Below, one piece after another: positions 47,200-56,115 of a DNA stretch of 64,000 nucleotides. Made by a program: the position numbers and the translations under genes. The stretch comes from Pandoraea capi. Lineage in GTDB: Bacteria; Pseudomonadota; Gammaproteobacteria; Burkholderiales; Burkholderiaceae. The stretch lies in the NCBI RefSeq assembly GCF_902459735.1, contig NZ_CABPRV010000001.1:434001-498000 (forward strand). The letters are read 5' to 3'. Below the pieces are notes generated by a model. The model was given only the letters and a program-made list of their open reading frames with translations. It was not told the DNA's origin and made no database searches. Position 1 is the stretch's first letter; each line of letters starts with the position of its first letter.

Positions 47200-48206
47200 G
47201 ACTTGCCTCCTGTTCCTGTCAGACGATTGACGCCGACCCGCGATTCGTTGTGCGGTGCCCGACGTCATCGCGTGCTGCCGCGCGTCCCCGACGGGGATAT
47301 GCGCAGACGGCACGCCTCCTGGCGTTGCGTGCGGCTCATGCTTGGCCGCTTGATCGCGGAGCACTGCCTGGCGGCAGGCTCGCAGGGCTTAAGCCCCGGC
47401 TGACTGACTCTCGGAAGTGCCAAAGGACACTTCCGGCCCCCACCTCGGCGCGGCGACGCAGACTTTTCAGGGTCCGCGCCGGCAAGTTGCCGGCTGCCAA
47501 GGGGTGACTGGTAAATAAATTCGAGTGCGGACCGGCTTGCGCTGTCGGCGTATCACGATGGATCGCATAGATCGCATCGCAAGCCAGATCCCATCACTCA
47601 GGCGGGCGCGCCTCGCGGACGCGTGATCGCCAGATCGCCTGCCCGGGACAGGCAGCAGGCCGGTGAGGAACACCCCAGCGCACGAACGACTTCCGTGAAC
47701 ACTGAAGGCGGATACGACAGGGCAGCCGGTGCGTCACAACCGTCGCACGAGGACTGCCCGAAAGAAAATGCGTGCTTACCCAACTGATGTCTCCGATGAA
47801 TGCCGTGCCGACTCGACCACCACCCGGCAATTTCACGGGCACTTCCAGGGGCCGGTTCGTCACTTTGAATCTGATATACAAGATTCAATATATCGAATTA
47901 AGTATTTTTTATGGTTCCAAAATTAGTCCATGGCCGAACCACTGTCAACCCGAGAGCGCCCGCATACGGGAGACAAACGCCGGGCACGCGAGGGCGACTG
48001 CGCGTTCGCTGGTAAGCGCTCGATAACTTGAAAACCGAGGTAAACCGTGCCATTGCGGGGTGCGACACCCCTGGGAGACGAGGGGACGGCATTCAGGCGA
48101 CGGGCGTCGCCGGATGCGCGAGTCAGGGAAAACGATGAGGGTTTGGCGGGATTCTTTTGCCCTCGGGCGAGGGCCCGCCAGCAGGAAAAATCGGGGTCAG
48201 ACGGGA
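47200..48206. other. One-kilobase region without a supported gene
   Basis: Reading frames here are short and lack family features or ribosome binding sites. The region contains a 12-bp palindrome GGGCTTAAGCCC (47385-47396), a stem-loop CGGAAGTG/CACTTCCG (47412-47435), and an A+T-rich patch (about 47860-47930) with a 24-bp inverted repeat. It may hold a distant promoter or leader for the antiporter gene, or an unrecognised small RNA. Confidence 0.5.
47865..47888. promoter_or_regulatory. Operator-like inverted repeat in A+T-rich patch
   Basis: Perfect 7-base arms TTGAATC and GATTCAA flank TGATATACAA. The A+T-rich surroundings contrast with the rest of the window. The layout is like a GntR-family operator, but the regulator and target are unknown. 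Confidence 0.5.
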
Positions 48207-49064
48207 TCAGGCGGGATCGACGTCGCCCGAATTGTTGCGGATGAAGGTCAGATGCTCATGCAGCGATCGCTGCGCGCTGGCCGCATCGTGAGATGCCACC
48301 GCATTGAAGATACGACGATGCTGATCGATCAGTTCGGCCAGATCGGCGCCATGCCCGACGATTGCCCGGTAGTTATCAACCACGGAGCCACGCAGCAGCT
48401 CGAAGATCGCATGCATCAGATGCACCAGCACGAGGTTATGCGTCGCCTCGGCCAGCGCCAGATGGAAGTGGGCGTCGAGTTCAGGCACTCGGGTCAGCAA
48501 CGACTGCCCGCGGGCGTCGCCCTCGCCGTCGCGTCCGTCACGCCCCGCCGCAAAGGCGGCTTCCAGCGCTTCGAGCGCCTGTGCGAGACGGGCGATATCC
48601 TCGGGCGTGGCGCGTTCGGCGGCCAGTTCCACGGCCTTCGCTTCAAGCACTTCGCGCATTTCCAGCACGTCGTCGACGGTCTTGCTGTGACGCGACATCA
48701 GTTGCGACAACGGCTCCGCCAGCAGCGGCTGGCTGGCGTTGGCGACCAGATACCCGCCCCCGGCGCGGCCGACGATCAGCCCGCGCGACTCCAACCGCAG
48801 CAGCGCCTCACGCAACGACGGACGCGACACGCCCATCTGCTGCGCCAGATCGCGCTCCGACGGCAGCGCCGAGCCCGGCGCCAGCCGACCTTCGACGACC
48901 ATCGTCTCCAGTTGCTCGTACACCATGTCGGACAGACGCAGACGCGGCGGTGGCGTGACCGGTGCAAAGCTTGCGACGGCGCCCGGCAAATCGCCGGCAG
49001 TCGGCGAAGTCGGGGAAGAAGACGAGAGAGAGGACATAGGCAGGGACGACTCGTTGGACGGCAT
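48207..49064 (-). CDS. GntR/FadR-type transcriptional regulator (GlcC/LldR-like)
   Basis: FCD-domain GntR regulators respond to hydroxy-acids. The 285-residue protein has a low-complexity N-terminus of about 38 residues. The winged HTH (LSDMVYEQLETMVVEGRLAPGSALPSERDLAQQMGVSRPSLREALLRLESRGLI in outline) lies near residues 44-97, and the all-helical FCD ligand domain follows, with metal-type ligands in AHFHLALAEATHN and DQHRRIFNAVASHD. It diverges from glcDEF across about 250 bp containing several dyads, so it most likely controls glycolate oxidation, like GlcC. The start at 49064 lacks a clear ribosome binding site; 49037 is an alternative. Confidence 0.92.
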   Translation of the reverse strand: MPSNESSLPMSSLSSSSPTSPTAGDLPGAVASFAPVTPPPRLRLSDMVYEQLETMVVEGRLAPGSALPSERDLAQQMGVSRPSLREALLRLESRGLIVGRAGGGYLVANASQPLLAEPLSQLMSRHSKTVDDVLEMREVLEAKAVELAAERATPEDIARLAQALEALEAAFAAGRDGRDGEGDARGQSLLTRVPELDAHFHLALAEATHNLVLVHLMHAIFELLRGSVVDNYRAIVGHGADLAELIDQHRRIFNAVASHDAASAQRSLHEHLTFIRNNSGDVDPA

Positions 49065-49220
49065 AGTCGGCTTCGGTTCTCGACGGAAAAATCACAGACG
49101 CCACGATACAGGATGCGGCTTCGCTCAGGGCAGGCACACGGCCTCGCCTCCAGCACCGCTAGAGGATCTCCCTCAAATTACGGGTTAACCCTGTAGTTGA
49201 AATCGGATCATTCCCTTTAC

Positions 49221-49274
49221 GATGACGTCATCCGACAACTGGTCGACCAGTCTACCAGTAGACCAATAATGGTC
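49221..49274. promoter_or_regulatory. Operator cluster between the GntR regulator and glcD
   Basis: Four dyads lie in 54 bases. They are GATGACGTCATC (49221-49232, perfect palindrome), CTGGTCGACCAG (49239-49250, perfect palindrome), TCTAC-CA-GTAGA (49251-49262) and GACCA-ATAA-TGGTC (49261-49274). The TGGTC/GACCA units resemble half-sites of FadR-family regulators (PdhR, LldR). They end 41 bases before the glcD ATG. Confidence 0.75.
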
Positions 49275-49315
49275 AAATGTCCCATCACGTCAACGATCGT
49301 CCGAGAGCAAGCCCG

Positions 49316-50914
49316 ATGACATCGAATGCGTCGCCCCTGACTTCTGCGCCGACTGCACCGTCCACTAGCGCGATGCCGCCCGTTCCTCTGTCACCACCGT
49401 CGTCGCTCCCAGCCACTGCGGTGCGTACCGACGAGCCGGTTTTCGACGCGCTGAGCGCCGCCACTCGCGACGCCCGACTGGCCGCCTTGCGCGCTGCGGT
49501 GCCGGACGCTCACTGGCTCACCGACCGCGAGCAGATCACGCCGTACGAGTGCGACGGCCTCGCTGCGTACCGCAAGTTGCCGTTGGCCGTCGTGCTGCCC
49601 GCCGACGAGGATCAGGTCTGCCGCATCCTGCGCGCCTGCCACGCGAACAACGTGCCGGTCGTGCCGCGTGGCGCCGGCACGGGGCTCTCCGGCGGCGCCA
49701 TGCCGATCACCGACGGTATCGTGCTTTCGCTGGCCAAGTTCAAACGTATTCTCGATGTCGACGCCTACGCCCGTACCGCCACCGTGCAGCCGGGCGTGCG
49801 CAACCTCGCCGTCTCGGAAGCCGCCGCGCCTTACGGCCTTTACTACGCGCCGGACCCGTCGTCGCAGATCGCCTGCACCATCGGCGGCAACGTCTCGGAG
49901 AACTCCGGCGGCGTGCACTGCCTGAAGTACGGCCTGACGGTGCACAACGTTCTGCGCGTGCGCGCCGTGACGATGGACGGCGAGATCGTGGAGTTCGGCT
50001 CCCACGCGCTGGACACCCCGGGCCTCGACCTGCTGTCCGTCTTCATCGGCAGCGAAGGCATGTTCTGCGTGGTGACGGAAGTGACCGTGAAGCTCGTACC
50101 GAAGCCGCAGGTCCAGCAGGTCATCATGGCGAGCTTCGACGACGTGGAAGCCGGCGGCAACGCTGTTGCGGCGATCATCGCGGCGGGCATCATTCCGGCA
50201 GGGCTGGAGATGATGGACAAGCCGGCCACACAAGCCGTCGAAGAGTTCGTGCACGCCGGTTACGACCTCGACGCCGCCGCCATCCTGCTCTGCGAATCGG
50301 ACGGCACACCGGAAGAAGTCGCCGAAGAAATCGCACGCGTCTCCGCAGTGCTGCGCGCTTCGGGCGCGACGCGCATCCAGGTCTCCGCCTCCGAAGCCGA
50401 ACGCCTGCGCTTCTGGTCGGGACGCAAGAACGCCTTCCCGGCCGCCGGGCGCATCTCCCCCGATTACTACTGCATGGACGGCACGATCCCGCGCCGGACC
50501 ATCGGCACCCTGCTCAAACGCATCGAGGCGATGGAAGCGCAATACGGCCTGCGGTGCATCAACGTCTTCCATGCCGGCGACGGCAACATGCATCCGCTGA
50601 TCCTGTTCAACGGCAACGATCTGGACGAATGGCATCGCGCCGAAGCCTTCGGCAGCGACATTCTCGAGGCCTGCGTGGAACTCGGCGGGACGGTCACCGG
50701 CGAGCATGGCGTGGGCATCGAAAAGATCAACTCGATGTGCGTGCAGTTCTCGCCCGAAGAGCGCGATGCGTTCTTTGCCGTCAAGCGCGCTTTCGATCCG
50801 GCCGGTCTGCTCAACGCCGACAAGGCCATCCCCACACGGGCGCGCTGCGCCGAGTACGGCAAGATGCACGTACGCGGCGGGCTGCTGCCCCATCCCGATT
50901 TGCCGAGGTTCTGA
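49316..50914 (+). CDS. glcD: Glycolate oxidase FAD subunit GlcD
   Basis: GlcD is the FAD-linked catalytic subunit that oxidises glycolate to glyoxylate with GlcE and GlcF. From the ATG at 49316 the product has 532 residues. The FAD-binding domain has VPRGAGTGLSGGAMP near residue 120 and TIGGNVSENSGGVHCLKYG near 190. The C-terminal FAD-oxidase domain has INVFHAGDGNMHPLILF and TGEHGVGIEK. GAGAG lies 9 bases upstream of 49316; an ATG at 49277 would add 13 residues but lies within 3 bases of the operator cluster. The stop codon overlaps glcE by one base. Confidence 0.96.
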   Translation: MTSNASPLTSAPTAPSTSAMPPVPLSPPSSLPATAVRTDEPVFDALSAATRDARLAALRAAVPDAHWLTDREQITPYECDGLAAYRKLPLAVVLPADEDQVCRILRACHANNVPVVPRGAGTGLSGGAMPITDGIVLSLAKFKRILDVDAYARTATVQPGVRNLAVSEAAAPYGLYYAPDPSSQIACTIGGNVSENSGGVHCLKYGLTVHNVLRVRAVTMDGEIVEFGSHALDTPGLDLLSVFIGSEGMFCVVTEVTVKLVPKPQVQQVIMASFDDVEAGGNAVAAIIAAGIIPAGLEMMDKPATQAVEEFVHAGYDLDAAAILLCESDGTPEEVAEEIARVSAVLRASGATRIQVSASEAERLRFWSGRKNAFPAAGRISPDYYCMDGTIPRRTIGTLLKRIEAMEAQYGLRCINVFHAGDGNMHPLILFNGNDLDEWHRAEAFGSDILEACVELGGTVTGEHGVGIEKINSMCVQFSPEERDAFFAVKRAFDPAGLLNADKAIPTRARCAEYGKMHVRGGLLPHPDLPRF

Positions 50915-52104
50915 TGTCGCAAGCCTTCCAAGCCACGACACCGGCATCGTCCGTGTCCACGTGCGCCGACAGCGAAGCGAGCGCCGCCGCGCAGGCGCTC
51001 GCCGGGATTCGCGAACGCGTGATCGCCGCCACCGCCAGCGGTGTGCCGCTCGATATCCACGGCGGCAATACGAAGCGCTGGTACGGCGAGACGCCGATGG
51101 GCGAACCGCTCGACATGCGTGCGTATCACGGCATCGTCTCGTACGACCCTGCCGAACTCGTGATCACGGCACGCGCGGGCACACCGCTCGCCGAGATCGA
51201 AGCGGCGCTGGCCGAACGCGGCCAGATCCTGCCGTTCGAGCCGCCGCACTTCGGCTCCGGCGCCACGCTCGGCGGCTGCATCGCCGCCGGACTCGCCGGC
51301 CCGCGTCGCCCCCATGTGGGCGCGCCGCGCGACTTCGTGCTCGGCGCGGTCGTCATGAATGGTCAGGGACAGGTCCTGCATTTCGGCGGGCAAGTGATGA
51401 AGAACGTCGCGGGTTACGACGTCTCACGTGTACTTGCGGGCGCGCTCGGCACGCTCGGCGTGCTGCTCGAACTCTCGATCAAGGTGCTGCCCTGCCCGGT
51501 GGCCGAAGCCACGCTGCGCTTCGAACTACCGCAGGCGCAGGCCATCGACCAGCTCAATCGGTGGGGCGGCCAGCCGCTGCCATTGATGGGCTCGGCGTGG
51601 CACGACGGCGTGCTGAGTGTGCGTCTGGGCGGCGCCGCAGCTGCCATCGACGCCGCACGTGCCGCGATGGGCGGTCGCCATGTCGACGCCATCGAAGCGC
51701 ATCATTTCTGGGTGTCACTGCGCGAACAGACGCACGCGTTCTTTGCGGCAGCGCCGGTGCCGGTGGCGCCGATCGATGTGGCAGATGACGCACAGCCCCT
51801 GTGGCGCCTGTCGGTTCCGCCGACGACACCGCCGCTTGCGCACGGCGACGAGCATCTCATCGAATGGGGCGGCGCGCAGCGATGGTGGATCACGCGGCGT
51901 TCGGCGTCCGAAATTCGCGCAATCGCCGCAGCGGTCGGCGGGCATGCTACGCTGTTTCGCCATGGCCGTCGCGCAACCGGCATGTCGACCGACGCGGAAC
52001 GTGTGTTCACACCGCAACCGGCAGCGCTGCGCGCCATCGGCGAGCGTCTGCAACAAGCCTTCGATCCGAGCCGCATCTTCAACCGTCATCGGTTGTACCG
52101 GTAA
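50914..52104 (+). CDS. glcE: Glycolate oxidase subunit GlcE
   Basis: GlcE is the second FAD-binding subunit of glycolate oxidase. The 396-residue product contains the FAD-binding motifs PLDIHGGNTKRWYG, PFEPPHFGSGATLGGCIAAG and GGQVMKNVAGYDVSRVLAGALGTLGVLLE (in outline near residues 165-190), and ends with AFDPSRIFNRHRLYR. The ATG shares a base with the glcD stop codon (TGATG), so the two are translationally coupled. The same reading frame is open far upstream within glcD, but that part is a shadow. Confidence 0.96.
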   Translation: MSQAFQATTPASSVSTCADSEASAAAQALAGIRERVIAATASGVPLDIHGGNTKRWYGETPMGEPLDMRAYHGIVSYDPAELVITARAGTPLAEIEAALAERGQILPFEPPHFGSGATLGGCIAAGLAGPRRPHVGAPRDFVLGAVVMNGQGQVLHFGGQVMKNVAGYDVSRVLAGALGTLGVLLELSIKVLPCPVAEATLRFELPQAQAIDQLNRWGGQPLPLMGSAWHDGVLSVRLGGAAAAIDAARAAMGGRHVDAIEAHHFWVSLREQTHAFFAAAPVPVAPIDVADDAQPLWRLSVPPTTPPLAHGDEHLIEWGGAQRWWITRRSASEIRAIAAAVGGHATLFRHGRRATGMSTDAERVFTPQPAALRAIGERLQQAFDPSRIFNRHRLYR

Positions 52105-52122
52105 ATCGCCAGATATAAAACG

Positions 52123-53391
52123 ATGCAAACGAACCTCGCAGAATTCCTCCGTCAGACACCGGACGGCGACGAAGCCGAAGCCATTCTCCGCAAATGCGTG
52201 CATTGCGGATTCTGTACCGCGACCTGCCCCACGTATCAGTTGCTCGGCGACGAGCTCGACGGCCCGCGCGGACGCATCTATCTCATCAAGCAGATGGTCG
52301 AAGGCCAGAGCGTGACGCGCGAGACGCAGCGTCACCTGGACCGTTGCCTGACTTGCCGCAGTTGCGAATCGACCTGCCCGTCGGGCGTGCAATACGGCCG
52401 TCTGGCCGACATTGGCCGCCGTCACATCGATGCCAAGGTCGGCCGCCCCGCCCGTGAACGCGCCGTGCGCTGGACACTCGCCCACGTGCTGCCCAACCGC
52501 ACGCTGTTCTCGCCCGCGCTGCGCCTCGGTCAGCAGTTCCGTGGACTGCTGCCGCGCGCCTTGCGCGAGAAAGTGCCGCACCGCCAGCGTTCGGGGAGCT
52601 GGCCGCAGACGAAACACACGCGCCGCATGCTGATGCTCGAAGGCTGCGTGCAGCCGTCCATGCTGCCCAACGTCAACAAGGCAACCGCGCGCGTGCTCGA
52701 CGCCCTCGGCATCGAGATGCTGCGCCCCTCGTCGGCCGGATGCTGTGGCGCCATTCGTCTGCATCTGAACTATCACGACGACGGGCTCGACGACATTCGC
52801 CGCAACATCGACGCCTGGTGGCCCGAGATCGAAGCGGGCGCCGAGGCGATCGTGATCAATGCGTCCGGTTGCGGCGCGACGGTCAAGGAGTACGGCCATC
52901 TGCTGCGCCACGATTCCCAGTACGCAGGCAAGGCGCAACGCGTCTCTGAACTCGCGAAAGACCTGTCGGAAATCCTGCTCGACAATCTCGAAGCGCTGCA
53001 AAAGCGTGTGCCGAATCATAAGAACAGCAAGAACGGCAAGGCCGGCAAGATCGCCTATCACCCGCCCTGCACGTTGCAACACGGCCAGCAGTTGAAGGGC
53101 GTGGTCGAGAAGGTGCTCGCCGGTGTGGGGGTGAGCGTCATGCTGCCGCAGGACAGTCACATCTGCTGCGGCTCGGCAGGCACCTATTCCGTCACCCAGC
53201 CGGAACTGTCCCATCAACTGCGCGATGCCAAGTGGAAGTCGCTCGACGCGCTCGATCCCGAACTCGTCGTGTCGGCCAACGTCGGCTGCATCTGCCATTT
53301 GCAGGCGACCGCCAAGGGCGAACACGCCCGCGACCACGCGCCGGTGCAGCATTGGGTCGAACTGCTCGACCGGATGATCGCATCGGCCTGA
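52123..53391 (+). CDS. glcF: Glycolate oxidase iron-sulfur subunit GlcF
   Basis: GlcF passes electrons from the flavin subunits to the respiratory chain. The 422-residue protein carries two [4Fe-4S] motifs: CVHCGFCTATCPTY near residues 25-38 and CLTCRSCESTCPSGVQYG near 76-93. Two cysteine-rich CCG domains follow (EGCVQPSM..., SAGCCGAI and HPPCTLQHG, HICCGSAGTY). It begins 18 bp after glcE and completes glcDEF. No malate synthase or glcG follows. Confidence 0.97.
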   Translation: MQTNLAEFLRQTPDGDEAEAILRKCVHCGFCTATCPTYQLLGDELDGPRGRIYLIKQMVEGQSVTRETQRHLDRCLTCRSCESTCPSGVQYGRLADIGRRHIDAKVGRPARERAVRWTLAHVLPNRTLFSPALRLGQQFRGLLPRALREKVPHRQRSGSWPQTKHTRRMLMLEGCVQPSMLPNVNKATARVLDALGIEMLRPSSAGCCGAIRLHLNYHDDGLDDIRRNIDAWWPEIEAGAEAIVINASGCGATVKEYGHLLRHDSQYAGKAQRVSELAKDLSEILLDNLEALQKRVPNHKNSKNGKAGKIAYHPPCTLQHGQQLKGVVEKVLAGVGVSVMLPQDSHICCGSAGTYSVTQPELSHQLRDAKWKSLDALDPELVVSANVGCICHLQATAKGEHARDHAPVQHWVELLDRMIASA

Positions 53392-53443
53392 GCGACCGAA
53401 CGGGCGACGCCGCCCGCCTCCCTGCTCGGTGTGTGTCATCCCC

Positions 53444-53476
53444 GATTGATTGTCCCGATGATCGGGACAATCAATC
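53444..53476. promoter_or_regulatory. Perfect 33-bp palindrome upstream of doxX
   Basis: The two 16-base arms, GATTGATTGTCCCGAT and its exact complement, meet at a single G. There is no T run, so it is not a typical terminator. The centre (53460) lies about 65 bases before the start predicted from a TAGAAT element at 53513-53518, the place where LysR-type activators bind. Confidence 0.8.
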
Positions 53477-53512
53477 CCTCCCCCGCCCGTTTATCTGTAC
53501 GATCCCGCTCCC

Positions 53513-53518
53513 TAGAAT
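53513..53518 (+). promoter_or_regulatory. -10 element for doxX
   Basis: TAGAAT is one mismatch from consensus. The -35 region (around 53490) is poor, as expected of a promoter that needs an activator. The leader to the doxX ATG would be about 85 bases. Confidence 0.5.
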
Positions 53519-53610
53519 CGGGGCTAAGTCAGTCGTCGGCGTCGTTGAAGACGCCGCACGGCTGAGCCGACCCTTAGCCCGTACTACCGATTCCCTCACC
53601 GGAGCCCGTC

Positions 53611-54015
53611 ATGATCGATACCAAAACTGCCCCGTACGCCGCCCTGCTGCTGCGCGTCTCGCTGGGTATCCTGTTCCTCGCCCACCTGTCGCTCAAGGTG
53701 TTCGTCTTCACCATTCCCGGCTTCGTCGGCTTCATGGGCTCGCTAGGTCTGCCGCCGGTGCTCGCCTATGTCACGATGGCGCTTGAGCTGATCGGCGGGC
53801 TGATGCTGATCACCGGGTTCTATGCACGCTGGGCCGCCCTGCCGCTCGCCGCGCTGATGCTCGGTACCATCGTCTCGGTGCATGGCCACAACGGCTGGTT
53901 GTTCACCAACAAGGGCGGCGGCTGGGAATTCCCGGCGTTCTGGCTCGTCGGCCTGCTGTCGGTCGCCTTGCTGGGCGATGGCGCCTTCGCCATTCGCCGC
54001 GCTCGCGCCGAGTGA
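53611..54015 (+). CDS. DoxX-family membrane protein
   Basis: The 134-residue protein has four membrane helices and the DoxX pattern LLRVSLGILFLAHLSLKVF, then VTMALELIGGLMLITGFYARWAALPL, and WEFPAFWLVGLLSVALLGDGAFAI. DoxX-like proteins are linked to redox and thiol stress or to quinone chemistry in several bacteria, but their activity is poorly defined. It is the first gene of doxX-dioxygenase-LysR, behind the 33-bp palindrome. Confidence 0.9.
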   Translation: MIDTKTAPYAALLLRVSLGILFLAHLSLKVFVFTIPGFVGFMGSLGLPPVLAYVTMALELIGGLMLITGFYARWAALPLAALMLGTIVSVHGHNGWLFTNKGGGWEFPAFWLVGLLSVALLGDGAFAIRRARAE

Positions 54016-54044
54016 TCCAGGCCGATGCCATCGCCCCTTCATTG

Positions 54045-54065
54045 CCCCGTCAGGGGATGACGGGG
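54045..54065 (+). other. Stem-loop between doxX and the dioxygenase gene
   Basis: The arms CCCCGTC and GACGGGG enclose a 7-base loop in the 134-base gap. There is no T run, so it may modulate mRNA stability between the two genes rather than terminate. Confidence 0.4.
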
Positions 54066-54149
54066 TGATGGCGATGCCAGTCCGTCGTTACCGCTGATTC
54101 GCGACGTCATGTCGCAACGTCGATTCGCTGTTTTGCAGGAGTGATTGCC

Positions 54150-54977
54150 ATGTCTGCCCTTCCGACCCTCTTCGTCTCCCACGGCTCGCCGCTGCTCGCG
54201 GTCGATCCGGGCCGCACCGGCCCGTTGCTGACGGCGCTGGGGCGTGCGGTGCCGCGTCCCAAGGAAATTCTCGTGATTTCCCCGCATTGGTCGACGCCCG
54301 CACCGCGCGTGGGTAGCCTCGCGCAGCAACGCACGATCCACGATTTCGGCGGTTTCCCGCGCGAACTCTACGAACTGGAATATCCGGCGCCGGGCGCGCC
54401 GGCGCTGGCCGAGCGCACGGTGCAACGCCTGCGCGACGTCGGACTGCCAGCGGTGACCGACGATCAATGGGGACTCGATCATGGCGCATGGGTGCCGTTG
54501 AGCTATCTGTTCCCGGACGCCGATATCCCCGTCACGCAGTTGTCGCTCCAGCGGCACATGCGTCCGGAATATCAGTATCGGCTCGGGCAAACGCTAGCTC
54601 CGCTCGCCGACGACGGCGTGCTGATCGTGGCGTCCGGCAGCTTCACGCACAATCTGCATGAGGTGTTCCGCGCGCCGTCGGAGGATCGCGCCGAAGCGCC
54701 GTATCTGGCCGAATTCGTCGCCTGGTTCACCGAGCATCTGGCGAAGATGGATCTCGACGCGCTGTTCGACTACCGGGCACGCGCGCCGCACGCCGAGCGC
54801 GCCCATCCGACCGACGAGCACCTGCTGCCGATCTACATCGCGATGGGCGCGGCCGACAATGCGCTCAGCCAGACGCACTTCGACACCGGCTCGACCTACG
54901 GCGCGCTGCGCATGGACGCCTTTGCCTTCGGCAACGCGGCGCCGTCGCTCGCGCGCGCAAACGCGCTGGCACAATAG
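54150..54977 (+). CDS. LigB/DODA-type extradiol dioxygenase family protein
   Basis: The 275-residue protein belongs to the class III extradiol dioxygenase family that includes plant DOPA dioxygenase and E. coli YgiD. The likely metal ligands are His in FVSHGSPLLAV (residue 12), ISPHW (near 46) and SGSFTHNLHEV (near 168). GLDHGAWVPL near residue 108 is also typical. AGGAG lies 9 bases before the ATG at 54150. Whether it opens aromatic rings or oxidises another phenolic is not known. The doxX-dioxygenase-LysR neighbourhood recurs in proteobacteria in my recollection. Confidence 0.9.
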   Translation: MSALPTLFVSHGSPLLAVDPGRTGPLLTALGRAVPRPKEILVISPHWSTPAPRVGSLAQQRTIHDFGGFPRELYELEYPAPGAPALAERTVQRLRDVGLPAVTDDQWGLDHGAWVPLSYLFPDADIPVTQLSLQRHMRPEYQYRLGQTLAPLADDGVLIVASGSFTHNLHEVFRAPSEDRAEAPYLAEFVAWFTEHLAKMDLDALFDYRARAPHAERAHPTDEHLLPIYIAMGAADNALSQTHFDTGSTYGALRMDAFAFGNAAPSLARANALAQ

Positions 54978-55064
54978 CGACAATGACAGCGACGGCGGAC
55001 GTGGGTTGTCCGCCATCGCTGTCGTGCCATCTCATCGCACGACTCAGAGGAGCATCGCCCCGGC

Positions 55065-56012
55065 ATGAACAAACTTCGCGAGATCGAGTGCTTCATCGCC
55101 GTGGTCGAATCGGGCAGCTTCGTGAAGGCGGCCGATTCGTTGGGCATCTCGAAGACGGCCGTCTCGCGCTACGTTGCCGACCTCGAAGCGCGTCTGGGCA
55201 CGCGCCTGCTTCAGCGCACCACGCGACGCCTGTCGCTGACCGAGCCCGGCCAACGTTATGTCGAGCGCTGCCGCCAGATCCTCGCGGAGCTGGACGAAGC
55301 CGACGCCATGGCTGGCGAGCAGGACGGCGAGCCCGCCGGCGCGCTACGCATCAACGCGCCCCACACCTTCGGCGTGCTGCATCTCGCGCCTCTCTGGCCC
55401 ACGTTTCTCTCGCAGTTCCCGCAGGTCTCCCTGGACATCACGCTGAGCGACCGGCTCGTCGATATCGTCGACGAAGGTTACGACCTCGCCATCCGCATCT
55501 CACGCCTGCCGGATTCGTCCCTTGTGCATCGGCGGCTGGCCGGCACCCGCTTGCTGCTATGCGCATCACCGGGCTATCTCGCGCAGCACGGCACACCGGC
55601 GCATCCCAGCGAACTCACCCGTCACGAGACCGTCGGCTACAGCAACTTCCTGCACCGCCGCGAATGGCATTTCGACGGTCCGGACGGCCCCGTCTCCGTA
55701 CAGACACATGCCCGGCTGATTGCCGACAATGGCGACACGTGCGTGGCGGCGGCCATTGCGGGCAGCGGCATCATCCTGCAACCGGCGTTTCTGGTGCAGG
55801 ACGCCGTTCGCGACGGTCGCCTCGTCGAATTCCTGCCCGAGTACACGCAGGGTGAGCGCGGCATCTATGTGGTCTACCCGTCGCGCAAGTACCTGAGTGC
55901 GAAGGTCCGCGCGATGATCGACTTCCTCGTCGAGGCGTTCGCCATGCCCGGCTGGCTGGCGCTGGACCGGCCTGTCGCAAACCTGCCTGCATCCACCGCG
56001 AAAGCCCCTTGA
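55065..56012 (+). CDS. LysR-family transcriptional regulator
   Basis: The 315-residue protein has the LysR N-terminal HTH (LREIECFIAVVESGSFVKAA, then ISKTAVSRYVADLEARLG) and the periplasmic-binding-like ligand domain from about residue 90. It sits 87 bp after the dioxygenase gene on the same strand, with GAGGAG before the ATG. In this arrangement the regulator commonly controls the adjacent genes. The 33-bp palindrome before doxX is the best candidate for its site, although the T-N11-A core of LysR sites is not diagnostic here. Confidence 0.93.
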   Translation: MNKLREIECFIAVVESGSFVKAADSLGISKTAVSRYVADLEARLGTRLLQRTTRRLSLTEPGQRYVERCRQILAELDEADAMAGEQDGEPAGALRINAPHTFGVLHLAPLWPTFLSQFPQVSLDITLSDRLVDIVDEGYDLAIRISRLPDSSLVHRRLAGTRLLLCASPGYLAQHGTPAHPSELTRHETVGYSNFLHRREWHFDGPDGPVSVQTHARLIADNGDTCVAAAIAGSGIILQPAFLVQDAVRDGRLVEFLPEYTQGERGIYVVYPSRKYLSAKVRAMIDFLVEAFAMPGWLALDRPVANLPASTAKAP

Positions 56013-56115
56013 ATCACCTGCGAACGGTTGGCAAAACACCGCGAGACCACGGATATTTATTGGCGACGGCGTTTGTCACTTATACTGGTGGGCCTGTCGT
56101 CCCATCACTGATATT

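Noticed and set aside
47594-47888. Two overlapping short frames (95-96 codons) on the minus strand in the empty kilobase
   Set aside because: No ribosome binding site, family motif or regular codon pattern, and the two overlap in different frames.
49549-52104. 851-codon frame that would fuse a glcD-region sequence to GlcE
   Set aside because: The first half is out of frame with the real GlcD. GlcE begins at the ATG that overlaps the glcD stop codon.
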